A stretch of DNA of 64,000 nt from Rhodobacteraceae bacterium F11138 (GTDB lineage: Bacteria; Pseudomonadota; Alphaproteobacteria; Rhodobacterales; Rhodobacteraceae). Below, in pieces: positions 35,240 to 44,314 of this stretch (positions are counted from its first letter, which is position 1; every line of letters starts with the position of its first letter). The notes beneath the pieces are model-generated. The model saw only the letters and a list, made by a program, of their open reading frames with translations, did not search any database and was not told the DNA's origin. The stretch lies in assembly GCA_016521575.1 (NCBI GenBank), contig JAEKDP010000004.1:186001-250000 (forward strand). Reading direction: 5' to 3'. The position numbers and the translations under genes were made by a program.

Positions 35240-35322
35240 GCGGACGCTGACAGCTATACGGCGACGGTCCTTGACATCGCAATGACCGTCGCGAACTCCC
35301 TCACTCAACAAAGGACAATACA

Positions 35323-35892
35323 GTGGCCAACTTTTCCACACACACGATTGACACAGCCCCGGAGGCTGCGAAACCGATACTGCTGAGCTCGCTCAAGGGA
35401 TACGGCTTTGTCCCCAACCTCTATGCCACAATGGCCGAGGCACCTGCCATCCTTGAAGGGTATACCACCCTTTCGACGATCTTCGGCAAGACCAACCTGT
35501 CGGAAACCGAACGACAGATCATCCTCATGACCAACAATCGTCTCAACGGGTGCGAATACTGCATGGCGGCACATACGACTTTGTCGCAGATGGCGGGCGT
35601 GGACGACGCCATTATCGACGCGCTGCGCGATGGCAGGCCGATTGACGACGAAAAACTGGAAGCCTTGCGCAGGTTCGCCAGTGCAATCAACGAAAGCCGT
35701 GGCTGGCCCACCGAGGAGCAGGTCAGCGCATTCCTTCGGGCGGGGTACACACCGCAAGCCATGCTGGAAGTTGTCCTGGGGACCGCGCTCAAGGTTTTAT
35801 CCAATTACACCAATCACCTGGCTGAAACGGATCTGGACGATGCATTTGTTCCAAATGCCTGGGAATCTGCTTCGGTCCGGGCCGCCGAATAG
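35323..35892 (+). CDS. carboxymuconolactone decarboxylase/AhpD-family protein
   Basis: This 189-residue protein shows the AhpD core NGCEYCMAAHTTLSQMAGV with CxxC and His, preceded by the ERQIILMTNNRL helix. The start is GTG 35323 with AAAGGA upstream. AhpD-like proteins reduce peroxides with a disulfide relay. As last gene of the cluster behind the exported hydrolase and YHS protein it fits a peroxide or electrophile defence role. Confidence 0.88.
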   Translation: MANFSTHTIDTAPEAAKPILLSSLKGYGFVPNLYATMAEAPAILEGYTTLSTIFGKTNLSETERQIILMTNNRLNGCEYCMAAHTTLSQMAGVDDAIIDALRDGRPIDDEKLEALRRFASAINESRGWPTEEQVSAFLRAGYTPQAMLEVVLGTALKVLSNYTNHLAETDLDDAFVPNAWESASVRAAE

Positions 35893-35990
35893 TCAGGATA
35901 TGCCGGACAGCGCATTTTGCAATGCGCTGTCCATCTTTGTTGTGTTCATCTGGAAAACCGCCTTCGCTCTGCCACAGCATTGACACCGCA

Positions 35991-36050
35991 GTATCCCTAC
36001 AGTATCCACGACAGGATACCAGTATATCCATCAAGATACCGGAGGGATAC
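35991..36050. promoter_or_regulatory. GTATCC/GGATAC operator array
   Basis: GTATCC lies at 35991-35996 and 36002-36007, with the reverse GGATAC at 36014-36019 and 36045-36050, and near-copies (GTATATCC, AGATACC) between. The central pair forms an 18-bp palindrome GTATCC-6-GGATAC. The array ends directly at the start of the AAA ATPase gene, whose C-terminus is a winged helix, so autoregulation is likely. Confidence 0.65.
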
Positions 36051-37175
36051 TTGGAGGTTTTCCACTATCCACGCCCTGATCTCGCGGCTTCAATCGCAAA
36101 GCAACTGACGCCGGACCCGATTTTTGGGGCGCTCTCCGGGCTGTATCTGGCTGCACCGCGTCGCACCGGCAAGTCGACCTTCCTGCGACGCGATCTGGTG
36201 CCCGCCATTCTTGAGGCCGACAAATTCCCTATCGTCGTCGATCTGTGGGAAGACCGAAGCCGAGACCCTTCGGATATCCTGCGACGCCGCATCGGGCAAG
36301 CGCTCGAAGACCTAAGAAGCACCCCTGAAAAGGCGCTCGATCGATCGCGTCTGCGGCGCATTTCCGCGCTTGGCTTCTCGGTGGGGATTGCAGACCTTGA
36401 CCCATTTTCGGGCACGATCCCCGAAGGTTTGGAGCGCATCGGAGCTGCTGTGGCCCAGGACATCGTACTCATCGTGGACGAGGCGCAGCAGGCACTCGTA
36501 TCCGAAGGCGGGATGGACGCGATGTTCGCACTCAAGGCTGCCCGTGACGCGATGAACCAGCGACAGGAAGGATCGCGGCTTTTCCTGATCATGACCGGAT
36601 CTCACCGAAGCAAGCTGGCGGAGCTCGTGTTGGGTGCCAAGGCGCCATTCTATGGCGGATCAGTTCAAGATTTCCCTGTGCTCGACGAAGATTTTGTCCG
36701 CGCCCTGATCAAGCAAGTCGGATCGGCACGGAATGTCGAGATCTCGCCGAAAGACGGGGCCGAAGCATTCGAGATTCTGATGTTCAGACCAGAAGCCTTC
36801 ATGAAGGCACTGCGTGACGAGATTTTTGAGGCCGCCCTTTCCGGCGAAAAAATCAATCTCACGCGTCGGGCGCGAACCGTGCGGGACGCCATCTGGGGCG
36901 ATCTCGATGCCGAGCTCGACGGTCTGTCAAAGGTGCAGCGCGCCCTGTTCGAAGCATTGCTGGAAGGTGGCGAAGGTTTCTCCCCCTTTTCGGAACAGAC
37001 CCTCAAAGAGGTGACGCATCGCTCAGGCGTCGATGGTGTCACCAAGAGCACGGTCCAGAAAGCGATGAAAGCCCTTGTCGACAAAGAGCTCGTTTGGCAG
37101 CCCGGTAGCGGGCGCTATGCGATTGACAATCAGGACATGCTGGACATGCATCGCCGCATGAAGCCGCGAACGTAG
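36051..37175 (+). CDS. AAA/archaeal-type ATPase with C-terminal winged helix
   Basis: Starting from TTG 36051, behind GGAGGG, this is 374 residues. It shows Walker A YLAAPRRTGKSTFLRRDLVP, Walker B DIVLIVDEAQQALVSEGGMD, a sensor region LFLIMTGSHRSKLAELVLG, and a C-terminal winged helix (TLKEVTHRSGVDGVTKSTVQ, KALVDKELVWQPGSGRYAID). These STAND-like ATPases can act as regulators or toxin/defence components. It is a lone gene and its role is unknown. An earlier in-frame start is possible, but the TTG has the only good site. Confidence 0.7.
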   Translation: MEVFHYPRPDLAASIAKQLTPDPIFGALSGLYLAAPRRTGKSTFLRRDLVPAILEADKFPIVVDLWEDRSRDPSDILRRRIGQALEDLRSTPEKALDRSRLRRISALGFSVGIADLDPFSGTIPEGLERIGAAVAQDIVLIVDEAQQALVSEGGMDAMFALKAARDAMNQRQEGSRLFLIMTGSHRSKLAELVLGAKAPFYGGSVQDFPVLDEDFVRALIKQVGSARNVEISPKDGAEAFEILMFRPEAFMKALRDEIFEAALSGEKINLTRRARTVRDAIWGDLDAELDGLSKVQRALFEALLEGGEGFSPFSEQTLKEVTHRSGVDGVTKSTVQKAMKALVDKELVWQPGSGRYAIDNQDMLDMHRRMKPRT

Positions 37176-37497
37176 GCGACCTGCCCCGCGTCGCAAGGGA
37201 TTGGCCGAGGAGTTTGGCGCAATCATCCCGGTTCCGACATTGCCGGTCGCGACCTCAATAGCCCGTATCTGAAGCGATTCTTGGCCAACCCCCATGTGTA
37301 TCTTGCCCGGACAAGATATTTGGAGCCGCTATGCCGGCACGCATTCCATTCCCCCTTCTCTCTCGGATTTGAACCCGTGCGCTGCCCCTTTGGCTGGCGC
37401 GCTTCACCGTGGTTGCCGCAACCTCTGACCAATTCCGGCAGCATGACTTGACGCAATGAAAATTGGTTGATAGGGAAAATATCCAACGAAATAGCAA
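37176..37497. other. intergenic region
   Basis: Between the ATPase and the GntR gene no coding or RNA gene can be supported. The last 60 bases before 37498 are A+T-rich (GATAGGGAAAATATCCAACGAAATAGC) and probably contain the GntR promoter. Confidence 0.5.
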
Positions 37498-38175
37498 ATG
37501 AGCAAAGACTCTATGTTTGGTCACAAAAAGACCGATGATGGAACAGTTGTTGAGATGCTGGCCTCTGCTTTGAGGCGCGACATTTCATTCGGCACATTAC
37601 GTCCGGACCAAAAATTGAAGATCGAAGAGCTTCGCAGCCGATATGGTGGGTCCAATCACTCAATACGCGAAACCTTGCGTCTACTCAGTGCCGAAGGTCT
37701 GGTCGAAGCAACCGCACAACGCGGGTTTCGGGTTACGTCCGCAACCGAAGACGATATGCGCGACATAGCCTTGGTGCGCAAAAAGATCGAAAAGACAGCA
37801 ATTCGCCGCGCAATAGAGTTGGGGGATACTGCCTGGGAAGGGCGCGTTCTTGCAGCACATCATGCATTGCGGCGCACCGAGGAAGCTGTGGCGACGTCCC
37901 CCGATGATCTGGTCGCTCTAGAATGGGATGAGGCGTGCCGTGCGTTCTCATCAACGGTTCTTGAAGCCTGCGGAAGTCCGCGACTGTTCGATATTCACGG
38001 CAAGTATTTCGATCAAAGCAGACGGTTCCGCCTGGCGCAACTGCGTGAGGGCCGATTGGACTTTGAAAGCCGGAAAATACGACAGCAATCATTGCTTGAC
38101 GCAATCATGGATAAAAACGTGGAGGCGGCTGAGAAGCTGATTTCCGATGAAATCGAGGCTGAGCTATATATTTAG
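37498..38175 (+). CDS. GntR-family regulator (FadR/FCD type)
   Basis: This 225-residue protein has a winged helix (GTLRPDQKLKIEELRSRYGG, then HSIRETLRLLSAEGLVEATA) and an all-helical FCD effector domain with the metal-type pattern around EWDEACRAFSSTVLEACGSP and ending SLLDAIMDKNVEAAEKLISD. It immediately precedes the ABC and flavoprotein operon in the same direction, so it is the likely local repressor, responding to a carboxylate substrate. Confidence 0.88.
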   Translation: MSKDSMFGHKKTDDGTVVEMLASALRRDISFGTLRPDQKLKIEELRSRYGGSNHSIRETLRLLSAEGLVEATAQRGFRVTSATEDDMRDIALVRKKIEKTAIRRAIELGDTAWEGRVLAAHHALRRTEEAVATSPDDLVALEWDEACRAFSSTVLEACGSPRLFDIHGKYFDQSRRFRLAQLREGRLDFESRKIRQQSLLDAIMDKNVEAAEKLISDEIEAELYI

Positions 38176-38205
38176 TGAATAAATGAAATCTAATGGGAGG
38201 ACGCC

Positions 38206-39228
38206 ATGAAAAACCTTAACAGACGGCATGCGCTTGCGATGCTCGGAGGGGGAGTTGCCGCTTCGGCACTTGCAGCACCCGCAATAGCGCAAAACAAGAA
38301 AATCAAAGTGGGCGCATTGCGGTTCACATCACACTCAGCCAGCTTTGTCGCGTTGGAGCGCGGGTATTTTGCGGATGCGGGGTTTGACGTGGAACTGGAG
38401 TTCTTTCAGGCTGCGCAACCCATGGCCGTCGCCATCGCGTCCGGCGATGTCGATTATGCCGTGACGGCCGTTTCGGGCGGATTGATCAGTCTCGCCGAAA
38501 AGGGCGCAATCAAGGTGATTGGCGGTGCCTTGAAGGAAGAAGCGGGTATCGATGGCCAACAGATTGTCGTCTCTGACGCTGCATTCCAAGCCGGGTTGGC
38601 CGACCCATCCCAACTGGACGGGAAAGACTATGCCATAACCCAGTCGGGGTCGTCGTTCCATTACGTTGGATCGAATGTCGCTTCTGCCGAGGGACTCGAG
38701 ATGTCCTACAAACCGCTGCAGAAAGTAGGCGCCATCATAGGCGCCCTGCGTTCCGGCCAGGTTGACGCATGGAATATCGTTCCGCACATCGCCAAACCCC
38801 TGGCCGGTGCGGGTGCGGTACACATCATCGGTGCCGTGCAGGATTATCTGCCTGACTATCAGATTACGACAGCCTTCACATCTGCCAACAATGCCGCGAA
38901 TGAACGCGGTCAGACAAAAGATTTCCTGGCGGCATTCTCAAAGGGCATCGACGACTATAACGGAACGATGATCGACAAATCCGGGGGTGACGCTGGCGTC
39001 GACGAGATGGTCAAGCTGATCCACAAATATGTGTACACCGATCGTCCCATCGAAAAAGCCGCTCCGTCAATTATCAATGGCACCATGCGTCTGAGCCCGA
39101 ATGCCGCGCTCAATGTCGCTTCGATTCAACATCAGCTGAGTTGGTTCCAGTCCGAAGGGCTGGTTGACGCCGATATCACACTCGAAACCCTTGTTGATGG
39201 GTCCTATGTGGAAATGATCAACATATAA
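38206..39228 (+). CDS. ABC transporter substrate-binding protein (NMT1/SsuA-like)
   Basis: This 340-residue protein begins with a Tat-like signal MKNLNRRHALAMLGGGVAAS to AIAQ, then an NMT1/TauA/SsuA-type fold: ALERGYFADAGFDVELEFFQ, AIASGDVDYAVTAVSGGLIS and QVDAWNIVPHIAKPL. This family binds nitrate, sulfonates, pyrimidines or aromatic acids. The downstream hydroxylase suggests an aromatic or heteroaromatic ligand. GGGAGG lies just before the ATG. Confidence 0.85.
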   Translation: MKNLNRRHALAMLGGGVAASALAAPAIAQNKKIKVGALRFTSHSASFVALERGYFADAGFDVELEFFQAAQPMAVAIASGDVDYAVTAVSGGLISLAEKGAIKVIGGALKEEAGIDGQQIVVSDAAFQAGLADPSQLDGKDYAITQSGSSFHYVGSNVASAEGLEMSYKPLQKVGAIIGALRSGQVDAWNIVPHIAKPLAGAGAVHIIGAVQDYLPDYQITTAFTSANNAANERGQTKDFLAAFSKGIDDYNGTMIDKSGGDAGVDEMVKLIHKYVYTDRPIEKAAPSIINGTMRLSPNAALNVASIQHQLSWFQSEGLVDADITLETLVDGSYVEMINI

Positions 39229-39286
39229 CGAGCGGGCCAAGCGCGGTCTCACTTTCGGGGCCGCGCCTTTCTCGTTGGAGAAAAGC

Positions 39287-40054
39287 ATGGACATTCAGAT
39301 GAAATCCGTGAGCCATTTCTATGGCTCAACCGAAGTGCTGCGCGATATTTCGATTGATATTCCGACAGGCAAGGTTGTGTGTCTGGTTGGCCCTTCGGGA
39401 TGCGGAAAATCAACGCTGCTCCGCTTTATCGGGGGGCTTGAACGCCCGACACAAGGCGAAGTTCTACAGCTCGGCGAGCCGCCGGAAGGATCGCTGAATC
39501 CACTTACCTATGTCTTTCAGGACTTTGCGCTGCTTCCCTGGCGATCGGTTCGGGGCAACATTTCGCTGGTTCTGGAAGACCACGGAATTCGCGGTGAGAA
39601 AGCAAACCGCATCATTCAGGATGTGTTGGCGCGCACCAAGCTATCCGATTTCGAGAACGCATTGCCCAAGCAACTGTCGGGCGGCATGAAGCAACGCGTG
39701 GCGATCGCGCGCGCACTGGCAGTAAAGCCCGCTGTGATGCTCATGGACGAACCTTTGTCCGCTCTGGACGCTCAAACCCGTGAATTGCTCATGGACGATC
39801 TGGTCGCGCTTTGGACGCGTCAACCATTCACGGCCGTCTATGTGACGCACAATCTGGCAGAGGCGGTGCGGCTGGGGCACAAGGTTGTCGTTCTGTCACG
39901 TCGCCCGGGGCGGGTCCGGGAAGTGGTCGAGATCGATACGCCTCTGACAGAGAGGACAACCGGCGATCCGGAGCTGGAGAAAGTTCAAAATAAACTGTGG
40001 AATCTGATGCGCGATGAAGCCCGCGCCGCCGATGAGGAACTGGTCAATGTCTGA
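39287..40054 (+). CDS. ABC transporter ATP-binding protein (SsuB/TauB-like)
   Basis: This 255-residue ATPase has Walker A LVGPSGCGKSTLLRFIGGLE, signature QLSGGMKQRVAIARAL, Walker B VMLMDEPLSALDAQT and VYVTHNLAEAVRLGHKVVV. I chose ATG 39287 because TTGGAG lies 8 bases upstream; an in-frame ATG at 39275 is also possible. Its stop overlaps the permease start by 8 bases. Confidence 0.9.
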   Translation: MDIQMKSVSHFYGSTEVLRDISIDIPTGKVVCLVGPSGCGKSTLLRFIGGLERPTQGEVLQLGEPPEGSLNPLTYVFQDFALLPWRSVRGNISLVLEDHGIRGEKANRIIQDVLARTKLSDFENALPKQLSGGMKQRVAIARALAVKPAVMLMDEPLSALDAQTRELLMDDLVALWTRQPFTAVYVTHNLAEAVRLGHKVVVLSRRPGRVREVVEIDTPLTERTTGDPELEKVQNKLWNLMRDEARAADEELVNV

Positions 40055-40859
40055 CGCTACTGCAAACGCGGGCGTGCAGCGTCCTGTCGCCTATCGTGGG
40101 GGTGGCTTTGCCCCCAGCCCCCGTCGGTGGGTGGGATTTGTTGTATTTGCCGTCCTTGTCGTTCTGGCCGAATGGGGCACACGTTCCGGATGGATTTCGC
40201 CTCTTACGCTGCCGAAACCATCCGATGTACTGGACACGTTCGGAGATCTGTACAAATCAGGTCTGCTGTTTCAACATCTTGTCCCGTCGCTGAGCCGTTT
40301 GTTCATGGGTGCCTTGATCGGGATCAGTCTGGGCGTGGTTATCGGCATCCTCATCGGTCTGTTTTCGTATGTCCGTGCCGGAATGGTCCCCGTCGTGGCC
40401 GCTATCTTCCCGATCCCGAAAATTGCGCTTTTGCCGCTTTTCGTGATCTGGTTCGGAATTGGTGAGGGGTCAAAATATGCCTTGATTGCTTTCGGCACGT
40501 TCACACCCACCGTTGTCGCGACATATGGCGCGGTCGACAACGTCGATCGGACACTGATCCGCATGGGGCAAAGCTTCGGACTGTCCTGGTGGTCGATTGT
40601 ACGCAAGATCGTGCTTCCGGGTGCAATGCCGGGTATCTTGTCGGGCCTGCGCATCAGCCTGGCGATTGCCATCATCCTGCTGGTTGCTGCCGAGATGCTT
40701 GGCGCGGAGTTTGGCATCGGCGCATACATCCTTGAGGCCGGATCACTTTATGACTTGGAACGATTGTTTGCAGGGGTTGTCATTCTTTCCGTGCTCGGCG
40801 TGTTCGTGAGTGTTGCGGTTGGCCTGGTTGAACGTCGTCTGTTGGGGTGGCGCACATGA
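40047..40859 (+). CDS. ABC transporter permease (SsuC/TauC-like)
   Basis: This 270-residue inner-membrane protein has about six transmembrane segments (WVGFVVFAVLVVLAEWGTRS first, LFMGALIGISLGVVIGILIG next) and the coupling loop MGQSFGLSWWSIVRKIVLPG, typical of the nitrate/sulfonate/bicarbonate importer group. The start at 40047 lies within the ATPase gene end. It shares ATGA with the following flavoprotein gene. Confidence 0.9.
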   Translation: MSDATANAGVQRPVAYRGGGFAPSPRRWVGFVVFAVLVVLAEWGTRSGWISPLTLPKPSDVLDTFGDLYKSGLLFQHLVPSLSRLFMGALIGISLGVVIGILIGLFSYVRAGMVPVVAAIFPIPKIALLPLFVIWFGIGEGSKYALIAFGTFTPTVVATYGAVDNVDRTLIRMGQSFGLSWWSIVRKIVLPGAMPGILSGLRISLAIAIILLVAAEMLGAEFGIGAYILEAGSLYDLERLFAGVVILSVLGVFVSVAVGLVERRLLGWRT

Positions 40860-42106
40860 CTGGTCGCTATGATGTGATTGTCGCTGGCGGTGGAACGGCC
40901 GGAACAATAGCCGCCATTGCCAGCGCACGGCTTGGCGCACGCACCTTGTTGCTGGAGCGCAATCATTGCCTGGGCGGTGCGGGAACAATGCGCAACGTTC
41001 TTACCTGGTGTGGATTGTACACGCTCGGCGAGGAGCGCATCCAGGTCGTGCGCGGCATTGCGGATGAGGTGCTTGATCGCCAGCGCGCACTGGGGGGCCT
41101 GGGCGAAGTCATGGCGTTTCGTGGTGTGTTCGTTCCGTTCGATCCGGAGACATTGAAAATTGCGCTGGACGAACTTGCAAGCGGTGCGGGCGTCGACATC
41201 AGGTTCGGCGCCTCGGTCGTCGGCGCGACGCGCGAAGACAAGACCCTGCGGGATGTCACCATTGCGCACCACGGAGGCGTTGAGAAGATGCTCGGTGGCG
41301 CGTTTGTGGATTGCACCGGCGACGGAGATCTGGCGGATTTCGCTGGAGCCAGCACGCGATATGGCAATGCCGATGGCGTCAATCTCGGCACATTGGGGTG
41401 CCGGTTTGGCGGTGTTCCGGCCTCGGTGTCCATCACGGTCGACGATGTCATAGCGTCGATCGCCAACCAGGGGTTTGACGAAGGTCAGATAACCAAGGAC
41501 CGCTGCGTTGTCGTTCGATTGCCAGGGTCATCGGATCTGGTTCTCTATCTTGCATCGGAAGATTACGATCCCCGTGATTCAATGGCGTTGTCGCGTGCCG
41601 AGATCAGCGCGCGCAAACAGGCATGGAACTATCTGCAAGCCATTCGGGCAATTCCGGGCTGCCAGGATGTCTTTCTGGCATCTACAGGCCCTGAAATTGG
41701 AACGCGGGAATCCCGTCACTTGAACTGTCGCAGACAGATCACATGGAACGACATCGCACTACGACAGCGTTTTGATGACACCATTGCCCTGGGGGCTTGG
41801 GGCGCGGAATGGCATGATCGAAAGTCATTTCGCAGTGAATTCGATTATCCCGGTGACAGACAGAGCTATCAGATCCCTCTGTCGTGCCTGCATAGCATCG
41901 ACACAGACAACCTGTTCTGTGCGGGTCGTCTGGCGGATGGCGATCGAAAGGGCGGCGCGGCCATTCGCGTCATGGGCACGGCCATGGCCACGGGCCAGGC
42001 CGCCGGCACAGCAGCCGCTCTCAAAGCTGATGCTCGATTTTCAATTGATGCCGTGGCTGCCGAACTTCGGGCAGCAAGGGCAGTCATTTCTCAGGAAGAT
42101 CTTTGA
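40856..42106 (+). CDS. FAD-dependent oxidoreductase (FAD_oxidored family)
   Basis: This 416-residue protein starts with the dinucleotide motif YDVIVAGGGTAGTIAAIASA and LLLERNHCLGGAGTMRNVLT, and ends with the second FAD region LSCLHSIDTDNLFCAGRLAD and AMATGQAAGTAAAL. The family covers dehydrogenases acting on diverse small molecules. In the operon it may oxidise or reduce the substrate brought in by the transporter before or after hydroxylation. Confidence 0.87.
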   Translation: MTGRYDVIVAGGGTAGTIAAIASARLGARTLLLERNHCLGGAGTMRNVLTWCGLYTLGEERIQVVRGIADEVLDRQRALGGLGEVMAFRGVFVPFDPETLKIALDELASGAGVDIRFGASVVGATREDKTLRDVTIAHHGGVEKMLGGAFVDCTGDGDLADFAGASTRYGNADGVNLGTLGCRFGGVPASVSITVDDVIASIANQGFDEGQITKDRCVVVRLPGSSDLVLYLASEDYDPRDSMALSRAEISARKQAWNYLQAIRAIPGCQDVFLASTGPEIGTRESRHLNCRRQITWNDIALRQRFDDTIALGAWGAEWHDRKSFRSEFDYPGDRQSYQIPLSCLHSIDTDNLFCAGRLADGDRKGGAAIRVMGTAMATGQAAGTAAALKADARFSIDAVAAELRAARAVISQEDL

Positions 42107-42118
42107 GAGGTTCATGCC

Positions 42119-43993
42119 ATGCAGTTCCATTTGAACGGATTTCGTATTGGCGATCCTTCGCTCCGACCCCGGTCCAATAAGCTTGCGGAACGCACTTCAG
42201 ACAAGGTCGATGTTCTTATCATCGGATGCGGCCCTGCAGGACTGACGCTGGCAGCACAACTGGCGCAGTTTGCAGACCTTCATACAATGATTGTCGATCA
42301 AAAATCCGGCCCTCTTGAAGTGGGACAAGCGGACGGCGTGGCCTGCCGATCCATCGAGATGTTTGAAGCATTTGGTTTCGCTGAAAGAGTTCTCAGGGAA
42401 TCGTATTGGGTCAACGAGACGACGTTCTGGGGACCCACAGAAGAAAACCCGTCTGTCATTGGCCGAACCGGACGCATCCAGGATGTTGCCGATGACCTGT
42501 CCGAGATGCCGCATGTAATTCTGAACCAGGCACGTATCCATGACTTCTACCTTGAAGTTATGCGGAAATCTCCAAGTCGTCTGGTCCCGCAATACGATCG
42601 CAGGTTCGTGGGCTTGAAGGTGGATCACACGACAGAATACCCGGTGACCGTATCTCTCGAACACAAGGATCGTATCGAAACGGTCCGCGCAAAATATGTA
42701 GTGGGTTGTGACGGAGCCCGCAGCAGTGTGCGCAAAGCCATCGGTGCCGAACTTGTCGGTGAAGCGGCGAACAAGGCCTGGGGTGTTATGGACGTTCTGG
42801 TCGACACGGGATTTCCTGACATTCGTTTCAAGTCCGTTGTTCGATCTGCCGAGCAAGGCAACATTCTCATTATTCCGCGTGAAGGCGGTTATATGGTCCG
42901 GCTGTATGTCGAAATGGAGACACTCACCCGGGGTGAACGCGCCAAGGACCGGAACATAACCATCGACGAACTGATCGGCGCAGCGCAGCGAATTCTTCAC
43001 CCGTATCATTTTGACGTGAAAGAAGTCGCCTGGTGGTCGGTCTATGAGATTGGGCAGCGTCTTTGTTCGTCCTTCGACAATGCGACGCAAGACCAGTCAG
43101 CCACAGTCTTCATCGCCGGAGATGCCTGTCACACGCACAGCCCCAAAGCGGGACAAGGAATGAATGTTTCCATGGGGGATGCGTTCAATCTTGGCTGGAA
43201 ACTGGCCGCTGTGCTCCGGAACCAATCACCAGACAGTCTTTTGGCGACCTACTCCATGGAACGTCAAAGCGTAGCACAGGAACTGATCGATTTTGATCGG
43301 CACTGGGCAAAAGAGTTTTCGGAACGCGGCGACGGACAAACCGGTCGAGACCCCAAGGCGTTCCAGGATTACTTTGAAGAACACGGCAAATACACGGCCG
43401 GCGTTGCGGTCCAATATGCTCCCTCGCTCATCCGTAGCGCAGAAGCCGATCAATCTCTCGCTACGGGTCTAGAGATTGGCACACGTTTTCATTCTGCTCC
43501 CGTCACCCGACTGTGGGATGCCAGACCTATGCATCTAGGGCATGCCTTGAAAGCAGATGGGCGCTGGCGGTTGATGCTCTTCAACAACAGAGCCGAACCA
43601 ACCGATCCATCATCAGAGCTGTGGCAGCTTTGTGAATGGCTGATGCGCGACCCATCGTCACCATTGGCGCTGCATACGCCCGCGGGTGCAGACCTGGATT
43701 CTGCGATAGACGTGCGCACCATTTTTCAGCAGCCGCATCGGAATATCCCTGCCGAAAACACCCATCCGTTGCTGACACCGAAGAAAGGACGCTATGGTCT
43801 CTCTGATACCGAAAAAATGTTCTGCGCCCGCCCGGGATTTGACATTTTCGAGCGGCGCGGTATCGACAGAAGCCATGGATGCGCAATAATTCTGCGCCCC
43901 GATCAGTACATCGCAGACATAAATGCGCTTGACGCGTATGATACGATTTCCCGGTTCCTTGACGCGGTGTTCAGCCGTGCACCGCGCGTGTAG
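42119..43993 (+). CDS. flavin-dependent aromatic hydroxylase (phenol 2-monooxygenase/3-hydroxybenzoate 4-hydroxylase type)
   Basis: This 624-residue protein is a class A flavin monooxygenase: VDVLIIGCGPAGLTLAAQLA (FAD), LNQARIHDFYLEVM, VVGCDGARSSVRKAIGAEL (DG motif), FIAGDACHTHSPKAGQGMNV (GD motif), and a C-terminal thioredoxin-like dimerisation domain of phenol hydroxylases (ending RPDQYIADINALDAYDTISR). It inserts one oxygen into a phenolic ring using NAD(P)H. As last gene of the operon it gives the best clue that the imported compound is aromatic. Confidence 0.88.
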   Translation: MQFHLNGFRIGDPSLRPRSNKLAERTSDKVDVLIIGCGPAGLTLAAQLAQFADLHTMIVDQKSGPLEVGQADGVACRSIEMFEAFGFAERVLRESYWVNETTFWGPTEENPSVIGRTGRIQDVADDLSEMPHVILNQARIHDFYLEVMRKSPSRLVPQYDRRFVGLKVDHTTEYPVTVSLEHKDRIETVRAKYVVGCDGARSSVRKAIGAELVGEAANKAWGVMDVLVDTGFPDIRFKSVVRSAEQGNILIIPREGGYMVRLYVEMETLTRGERAKDRNITIDELIGAAQRILHPYHFDVKEVAWWSVYEIGQRLCSSFDNATQDQSATVFIAGDACHTHSPKAGQGMNVSMGDAFNLGWKLAAVLRNQSPDSLLATYSMERQSVAQELIDFDRHWAKEFSERGDGQTGRDPKAFQDYFEEHGKYTAGVAVQYAPSLIRSAEADQSLATGLEIGTRFHSAPVTRLWDARPMHLGHALKADGRWRLMLFNNRAEPTDPSSELWQLCEWLMRDPSSPLALHTPAGADLDSAIDVRTIFQQPHRNIPAENTHPLLTPKKGRYGLSDTEKMFCARPGFDIFERRGIDRSHGCAIILRPDQYIADINALDAYDTISRFLDAVFSRAPRV

Positions 43994-44064
43994 TGGTGTC
44001 TGATTTCCGAGCGATCAGCGCCACCTGACGGCGTTGCAATCGTATCGTCGTTCGGAACGGCCGA

Positions 44065-44199
44065 TCACCGGTTCAAAGTGCTGGCGACTGCCCGCGTCAA
44101 TGCGGAAGCCGGCTCCCATTGTGAAGGCTCCTCCTGCGCCAGCGCTGCCCCGCCAGCGATGAGGCTTGCGCAAAGTGAGAGGCTAAACAGTGTCTTCAT
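44065..44199 (-). CDS. short exported peptide, probable truncated gene
   Basis: A minus-strand frame of 44 residues with a clear Sec signal (MKTLFSLSLCASLIAGGAAL to ALAQ) and only 22 mature residues (EEPSQWEPASALTRAVASTL). GGAG precedes the ATG at a good distance. It follows the arylsulfatase gene in the same direction. Such a short mature part suggests the gene was cut after the signal region, perhaps by the deletion that ended the hydroxylase operon here. Confidence 0.55.
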   Translation of the reverse strand: MKTLFSLSLCASLIAGGAALAQEEPSQWEPASALTRAVASTLNR

Positions 44200-44314
44200 G
44201 ATCGCGAACTCCATGTTGATACAATTTTGGACCGTTCCTTGCCGGTCGTTTCCGATCGGTGGGCTTCAATCTTATTTCGACGCCGACCCTTGGCCGGAAC
44301 CTGCAACCATGAAC

